From an uncultured Neomegalonema sp. (lineage in GTDB: Bacteria; Pseudomonadota; Alphaproteobacteria; Rhodobacterales; Rhodobacteraceae), in NCBI GenBank assembly GCA_938008165.1, contig CALLLP010000008.1:62001-126000 (forward strand): a DNA stretch of 64,000 nucleotides. The letters run 5' to 3'. Of this stretch, positions 59,248 to 64,000 are shown piece after piece. Below the pieces are notes generated by a model, which saw only the letters and a list, made by a program, of their open reading frames with translations, was not told the origin of the DNA and searched no databases. Every line of letters begins with the position of its first letter. Positions within the stretch are counted from its first letter, which is position 1. Both the position numbers and the translations under genes were made by a program.

Positions 59248-60834
59248 TCACTCCTCGAAATACGCCTTGTTGAACGAGCCATATGCGCCCAGACCCGATG
59301 TATCGTGGTCTTTCAGCTTCGAATTGAAGACCGTCAGGAACTTCATCTCGAACAGGTTGGCGACCGGCAGGTCATTCGCGAGGATGTTCTGAATCTCAGC
59401 ATAATATTCGCTGCGCTTCTTCGCATCCGGCTCCTGTGCCCCTTTCGCCAGCAGCGCGTCGAGATCCTCGTTCGAGTAGCGCGACGAGTTCACGAAATGC
59501 GTGCCCTGACGGATCTGATCGGTGCCGTAGTGACGGTGAACGCCCAGCACCGGATCGGGAAGCTGGTAGAAGTAGTTGACGTTCATGCTGAAATCGTAAT
59601 CGGCATAGATCCGCTTCAGCCAGGTCGGCACGTCTTCATAGCGCAGCTCGATATCGATGCCGACATCGCCGAGCGCCTGCTTCATGTACTCACCCGCCCG
59701 GCGCCAGTCTTCGCCATAGGGGATCAGATCGAGCGTGATGCTGGCGCGTTCGCCATCGCCATCGGCTTTCAGACCGGCTTCGTCCAACAGCTTTTTGGCG
59801 GCATCGAGATTGGGTTTGCCGGGATAATTCGGCAGACCTTCGGCATAGAGACCCGTGGCGGCAAAGCTGCTCGACAGGGCACTAGTCGCGGGATTGCCGT
59901 AGCCGAACCAGATATTGTCGATCAGGAACTGACGGTCGAGGACCATCGAGATCGCCTGACGGACCTTCGGATTATCAAAGGGCGGCTTGGTCGTGTTGAA
60001 CTCGATCAGCGAGACCGGGTTGATCATGGCATAGCCATCGGTGGTCACACCGATACTGTCCATCTCGCGCAGGCGCACGACGTCGATATTCGGAATCGCG
60101 CCATAGGCCCCGTAATGGACCTCGCCATTTTCCATCGCCGCCGTTCGGGTGGAGGCGTCGGGAATGAAGCGACCGACGATCCGGTCGAGCTTTGGCAGGC
60201 CCTCCTGCCAGTAATTCTCGTTCTTATCGAGGCGGATATACTGACCCTTCTTCCACTCGACGAACGTGAAGGGGCCGGTCCCGACGGGATTGTTCACCAG
60301 ATCGGCGGAGCGGTAATCCTTCCCTTCAAGCAGATGCTTTGGCACCATCGGCGATTCATAGCCGGACAGGGCGCGCATCATGTAGGGCGCAGGATTCTTG
60401 AGGTTGAAGACCGCCGTATGATCGTCGGGCGTATCGATGGATTCGACTTCGCGGAACGAATTCGGGCCTCGGGGGTGAATCTTGCTCAGCAATTCCATCA
60501 CCGTGAACTGAACGTCCTCGGAGGTGAAATCTTCGCCATCATGCCATTTGACACCCTTCTGAAGATTGAAGGTGACGGTCTTGCCATCCTCGCTGACATC
60601 CCAGCTTTCGGCAAGAGAGGGGATGGCCTGCAAATCGTTATCGTAATCGAGCAAACCCTCGTAGATCTTCGGCGCGACCAGCCCGATGGGACCAGAGGTC
60701 GACAAATACGACGCGAGCGAAGGCGGTTCTGGCTGAACGAGCATGACGAGCGTCCCGCCATCTTTGGCAGCAAGAGGGGCAAGTCCCCCCAATGCCATCG
60801 TTGCGGCAAATGTTGCGCCGCCTATGAAATGCAT
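59248..60834 (-). CDS. Peptide ABC transporter substrate-binding protein (SBP_bac_5)
   Basis: KIYEGLLDYDNDLQAIPSLAESWDVSEDGKTVTFNLQKGVKWHDGEDFTSEDVQFTV. Confidence 0.95.
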   Translation of the reverse strand: MHFIGGATFAATMALGGLAPLAAKDGGTLVMLVQPEPPSLASYLSTSGPIGLVAPKIYEGLLDYDNDLQAIPSLAESWDVSEDGKTVTFNLQKGVKWHDGEDFTSEDVQFTVMELLSKIHPRGPNSFREVESIDTPDDHTAVFNLKNPAPYMMRALSGYESPMVPKHLLEGKDYRSADLVNNPVGTGPFTFVEWKKGQYIRLDKNENYWQEGLPKLDRIVGRFIPDASTRTAAMENGEVHYGAYGAIPNIDVVRLREMDSIGVTTDGYAMINPVSLIEFNTTKPPFDNPKVRQAISMVLDRQFLIDNIWFGYGNPATSALSSSFAATGLYAEGLPNYPGKPNLDAAKKLLDEAGLKADGDGERASITLDLIPYGEDWRRAGEYMKQALGDVGIDIELRYEDVPTWLKRIYADYDFSMNVNYFYQLPDPVLGVHRHYGTDQIRQGTHFVNSSRYSNEDLDALLAKGAQEPDAKKRSEYYAEIQNILANDLPVANLFEMKFLTVFNSKLKDHDTSGLGAYGSFNKAYFEE

Positions 60835-60990
60835 GAGTTTCAAGCTGTCTCTCCCGGTTGATCGGCGACCCAAGGGTCACCCTTCATTGATCGTTAACCT
60901 TACGACAGACTCAAGCCTGCAACCTTTTCCGAAGACGCTCAACCCCCTTGTGTGCATTGCGGCATCGCACAATTCCTCAAGGTGAGTGAT

Positions 60991-61770
60991 TTACGCCCCT
61001 GCACCGCCCTTTCCCTGCGCGAGAAAATCGCCCAATGCCGCGTGAAACGCATCCGGCGCTTCCAGATGGGCGGCATGGGCGCAGCCCTCCAACAGCGCGA
61101 GCCGCGATCCCGATATTCCGGCCAGCAAGGCGTCGATCTGGGGCCGGGGATAGGATCGATCCCGGTCTCCCCACAGAATCAGCGTCGGGATCGCGATTCG
61201 CCCAAGATTGGGCGTGCCGTTCCACGTTTCCCATGCCGACAGGGCCGCAAGGGCCGCCTGTTCGGTCGCGGCGCGTCCCACCTCCAGACAGGTCGCGAAA
61301 CCCGGCGCTTTCTCGCCATCGACAAACCATGTTGCGGCAATCTGGCGCAAGGTTGCCTCCATGCCTTGGGTCAGGATGCGCTGACGCGATTGCTCCAGCG
61401 TTTCGAATCGCCCCGGCAACAGGCCGACCGACCCGGTGCCATAGAGAACAAGCCGCTCGACGCGCTCAGGCTGCTGCGCCGTCATCTCCTGCACGACCAT
61501 GCCGCCCATCGAATGCCCCAACAGGGCAATCCGGTCGATCCCTTCGGCATCGAGCGCATCCCAGACCAGCGCGGCATTGCCCGCGATGCTGTCCGGTGCC
61601 TTGACCGCCGCGCTTTCGCCAAACCCGGCCAAGGCAGGCGCGATCACTTCGTAGCGATCGGCAAAGGCCGCACATTCCCCGCGCCAATGCCCCGCACCGC
61701 CGAAATAGCCATGCACCAGCACGAGCGGCGCGCCGCTACCCTGCCGTGTCACCGTCAATCGTGATGTCAT
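60991..61770 (-). CDS. Alpha/beta hydrolase
   Basis: PLVLVHGYFGGAGHWRGE...IALLGHSMGGMVVQEMTAQQPERVERLVLYGT. Confidence 0.9.
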   Translation of the reverse strand: MTSRLTVTRQGSGAPLVLVHGYFGGAGHWRGECAAFADRYEVIAPALAGFGESAAVKAPDSIAGNAALVWDALDAEGIDRIALLGHSMGGMVVQEMTAQQPERVERLVLYGTGSVGLLPGRFETLEQSRQRILTQGMEATLRQIAATWFVDGEKAPGFATCLEVGRAATEQAALAALSAWETWNGTPNLGRIAIPTLILWGDRDRSYPRPQIDALLAGISGSRLALLEGCAHAAHLEAPDAFHAALGDFLAQGKGGAGA

Positions 61771-61843
61771 CCCTGCCCCCCGCGCTTTGCTTCATAGCGT
61801 CAGTATGGGCGATGACGGCGAGGGAGCAAGGCGGATGGCAGAT

Positions 61844-62569
61844 TTATCCGCTGACCTGTGCGCGCAACGCCCGTCCGCGCCTCTTCGGCAAAGCCAATCT
61901 GCCGCTAAAGGTGGTGATGCGCAGATAGAATTCCGCGAGGATCAGGTTTGGCACCCAACAGGCCCAGCTTGCCAGACTGACCCATTCCGAGACCGAAAAA
62001 CCCTCGGCAGGCCCGAACCATAGCAAGGGCCGCACGCTCACGACCGCCAGCGTCGTGGCATAGCTGCGGATCATCCAGACCCGATGGGCGGGGATCATGC
62101 CCGGCTTTGCGGTGCGATATGCCTGCGTCGTCGTGGCAAACCACACGACCCCCAACATCCCGAATCCCCATTGCGCCCAAATCCCCGACACATTGGCCGA
62201 GGCAAGCAGGATGCCCGTCAGGCTGCTGACCCAGATACAGATGCAATAAATCTGACCCAAGGATCGATGGGTTCCGATGCTCCGCCTGCGCAAAACGGGG
62301 TTGAAGGCGATCAACCCGATGAGCAAGGGCGGCAAAGCCGCAAAAGCGTGCACCAGCAGGATCGCAAAATTCACATGCGGTTTTCCCGGCACGGCATCGG
62401 ATGCCGTATGAAGGCCGGGAATGATCGACAGCACCACATAGGCAAAGGTGCCCGCGACGAGCAGATGCAGGATGACGAAACAGATATTGCGGAACGCTGT
62501 CCACAATTCCTGTATGTCGAGGACCGCGCCACGGGGCGCAATACCTGCCCTATTGCTGTCGACTGCCAT
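61844..62569 (-). CDS. DUF2306 membrane protein
   Basis: TM-rich; LRRRSIGTHRSLGQIYCICIWVSSLTGILLA...MIPAHRVWMIRSYATTLAVVSVRPLLW. Confidence 0.78.
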   Translation of the reverse strand: MAVDSNRAGIAPRGAVLDIQELWTAFRNICFVILHLLVAGTFAYVVLSIIPGLHTASDAVPGKPHVNFAILLVHAFAALPPLLIGLIAFNPVLRRRSIGTHRSLGQIYCICIWVSSLTGILLASANVSGIWAQWGFGMLGVVWFATTTQAYRTAKPGMIPAHRVWMIRSYATTLAVVSVRPLLWFGPAEGFSVSEWVSLASWACWVPNLILAEFYLRITTFSGRLALPKRRGRALRAQVSG

Positions 62570-62609
62570 GGGGGCGAGCCTATCGCAGCAGGTTTAAGAA
62601 AGCGCGAAA

Positions 62610-63731
62610 TCAGCCTTCCGCATCGGATCGGCTCTTGCCCGATACTTCCGCCGCCAGCGCCGCGCCCATGAAGGCATCGAGATCGCCATCGAGCACACCG
62701 CCCGTATCAGAGGTCTCCAGACCCGTGCGCAGGTCTTTCACCATTTGATAGGGCTGCAACACATAGGAGCGGATCTGATGGCCCCAGCCGATATCGGATT
62801 GTTCGGCTCTCTGTTCGTTCGCCGCCTCCATCCGCTTGTTCATCTCCATGTCATAGAGACGCGCGCGCAGCATCTTCATCGCGATATCGCGGTTCTGGTG
62901 CTGGGATTTTTCGGAGGAGGTGACGACGATGCCGCTGGGCGCATGGGTGATGCGCACCGCCGAGTCGGTGGTGTTCACGTGCTGACCGCCCGCGCCGGAT
63001 GACCTGTAGGTATCGATCCGGATGTCCTTATCCTGAATATCAATCTCGATGGTATCGTCGATAACGGGCGTTACCTGCACGGAGGAAAACGACGTATGCC
63101 GCCGCGCCGCCGAATCGAAGGGCGAAATCCGCACGAGGCGATGTACACCCGATTCCGCCTTCATCCAGCCAAAGGCATTCTCGCCCTTGACCTGATAGGT
63201 CACGGATTTGATGCCCGCTTCGTCCCCGGCGGAATGCTCCATCACGTCGACCTTGAACCCGCGCTTTTCGGCCCAGCGCGTATACATCCGCGCGAGCATC
63301 GACGCCCAGTCGCAGGATTCCGTTCCCCCTGCGCCCGAATTGATCTCGATAAAGGCATCCATGCCGTCCATCTCGCCCGATAGCAGTGCCTCAAGCTCTG
63401 CCGTCTCTGCGCGGGCCTTGAGATCGGCGAGGGCCGCTTCGGCCTCGGCCACGACATCGGCATCGTTCTCCGCCTCACCCATCTCGATCAATTCGACATT
63501 GTCGGTCAGATCAGTTTCCAGCGCGCGATAGCGATCGATGGCATCCGAGAGCTGTTGACGCTCGCGCATGATCTTCTGGGCATTGGCCGGGTCGTCCCAC
63601 AGGGTCGGGTCTTCGGCGCGGGCGTCGAATTCCTCCAGCCGCGACAACGCCGTCTCCCAATCGAGGCGACGGCGCAGCAGCGTCAGCGATTCCTCGATGG
63701 TGGTGACGATGGACTGGATTTCGGCGCGCAT
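62610..63731 (-). CDS. prfB: Peptide chain release factor 2 (no frameshift needed)
   Basis: [31 protein letters not shown]...[29 protein letters not shown] (GGQ). Confidence 0.96.
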   Translation of the reverse strand: MRAEIQSIVTTIEESLTLLRRRLDWETALSRLEEFDARAEDPTLWDDPANAQKIMRERQQLSDAIDRYRALETDLTDNVELIEMGEAENDADVVAEAEAALADLKARAETAELEALLSGEMDGMDAFIEINSGAGGTESCDWASMLARMYTRWAEKRGFKVDVMEHSAGDEAGIKSVTYQVKGENAFGWMKAESGVHRLVRISPFDSAARRHTSFSSVQVTPVIDDTIEIDIQDKDIRIDTYRSSGAGGQHVNTTDSAVRITHAPSGIVVTSSEKSQHQNRDIAMKMLRARLYDMEMNKRMEAANEQRAEQSDIGWGHQIRSYVLQPYQMVKDLRTGLETSDTGGVLDGDLDAFMGAALAAEVSGKSRSDAEG

Positions 63732-63802
63732 GGACGAACTCGTGTAAGGGATCTGGCGGGCTATTCTACCCGCGAACCCCCGATGTAGCGACTGCGCCCC
63801 GG

Positions 63803-64000
63803 TCAGTAAAGCCCGCGACCGCCGCCAACATCCTCCACACTGGGAATAACGGCCTGCCCCGCCGATGGCGCAACATTGGCCACCGAAGCCGGATCATAGG
63901 GCGCGATGCCCTGTCGCTGGAATTGCTGGCCCAGAGGCTGGGGCGTTGGCTGGTAGGCGCGGGTCTGGGGAGCGGGTTGCTGATAGACAATCCCCGGTGC
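63803..64000 (-). CDS. C-terminus of a protein, probably penicillin-binding protein 1A; truncated by window edge
   Basis: Reverse-strand [65 protein letters not shown]; Gln/Pro-rich PBP1A-like tail and conserved position upstream of prfB. Confidence 0.5.
   Translation of the reverse strand, partial: APGIVYQQPAPQTRAYQPTPQPLGQQFQRQGIAPYDPASVANVAPSAGQAVIPSVEDVGGGRGLY

Noticed and set aside
59185-60861. 558-aa plus-strand ORF opposite the peptide SBP gene
   Set aside because: Antisense shadow, no supported function.
62610-63731. Programmed +1 frameshift in prfB
   Set aside because: The ORF is continuous from [16 protein letters not shown] to the stop; no in-frame early UGA.
1-64000. CRISPR array, rRNA operon, IS element or prophage
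   Set aside because: No regularly spaced repeats, no rRNA sequence, no transposase or phage structural genes seen.

Overview
The window looks like a chromosomal segment from a phototrophic alphaproteobacterium, probably Rhodobacteraceae. Support comes from the gene content: a puc/LH2 operon, class II ProS next to LolCD, split-MetH-like genes, and PBP1A-prfB order. I read about 65 protein genes, one tRNA-Asp, several stem-loops, and no rRNA or CRISPR. Main blocks: (1) a type IIL/MmeI-like methyltransferase fragment and an AT-rich stretch abutting the 3' end of tRNA-Asp (possible genomic-island edge); (2) housekeeping genes (lolCD, proS, moeA, moaC); (3) an LH2 operon pucB-pucA-pucC plus a GSP17M-like protein with 24-aa repeats. 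PucA is about twice the usual length and carries Phe44-Phe45 at the B850-tuning positions, and a TGTCA-N8-TGACA PpsR/CrtJ-type site lies upstream; (4) a tightly coupled putative catabolic operon of about 13 kb: livKHMGF, leuCD-like hydro-lyase, ICL/PEP-mutase-family lyase, hyuBA, an isochorismatase-fold protein lacking the catalytic Cys, and a flavoprotein dehydrogenase, with a divergent tautomerase-NTF2 fusion; (5) TRAP transporter plus malonyl-CoA synthetase; (6) xylFHG with a xylose-dehydrogenase-like SDR; (7) a region with a BHMT-like methyltransferase, corrinoid protein and DUF1638 protein resembling a split methionine synthase; (8) a peptide ABC transporter, and prfB/PBP1A at the right edge. 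The best candidates for something undescribed are the catabolic operon and the LH2 operon with its repeat protein. All family calls come from reading the sequence; no database search was run.
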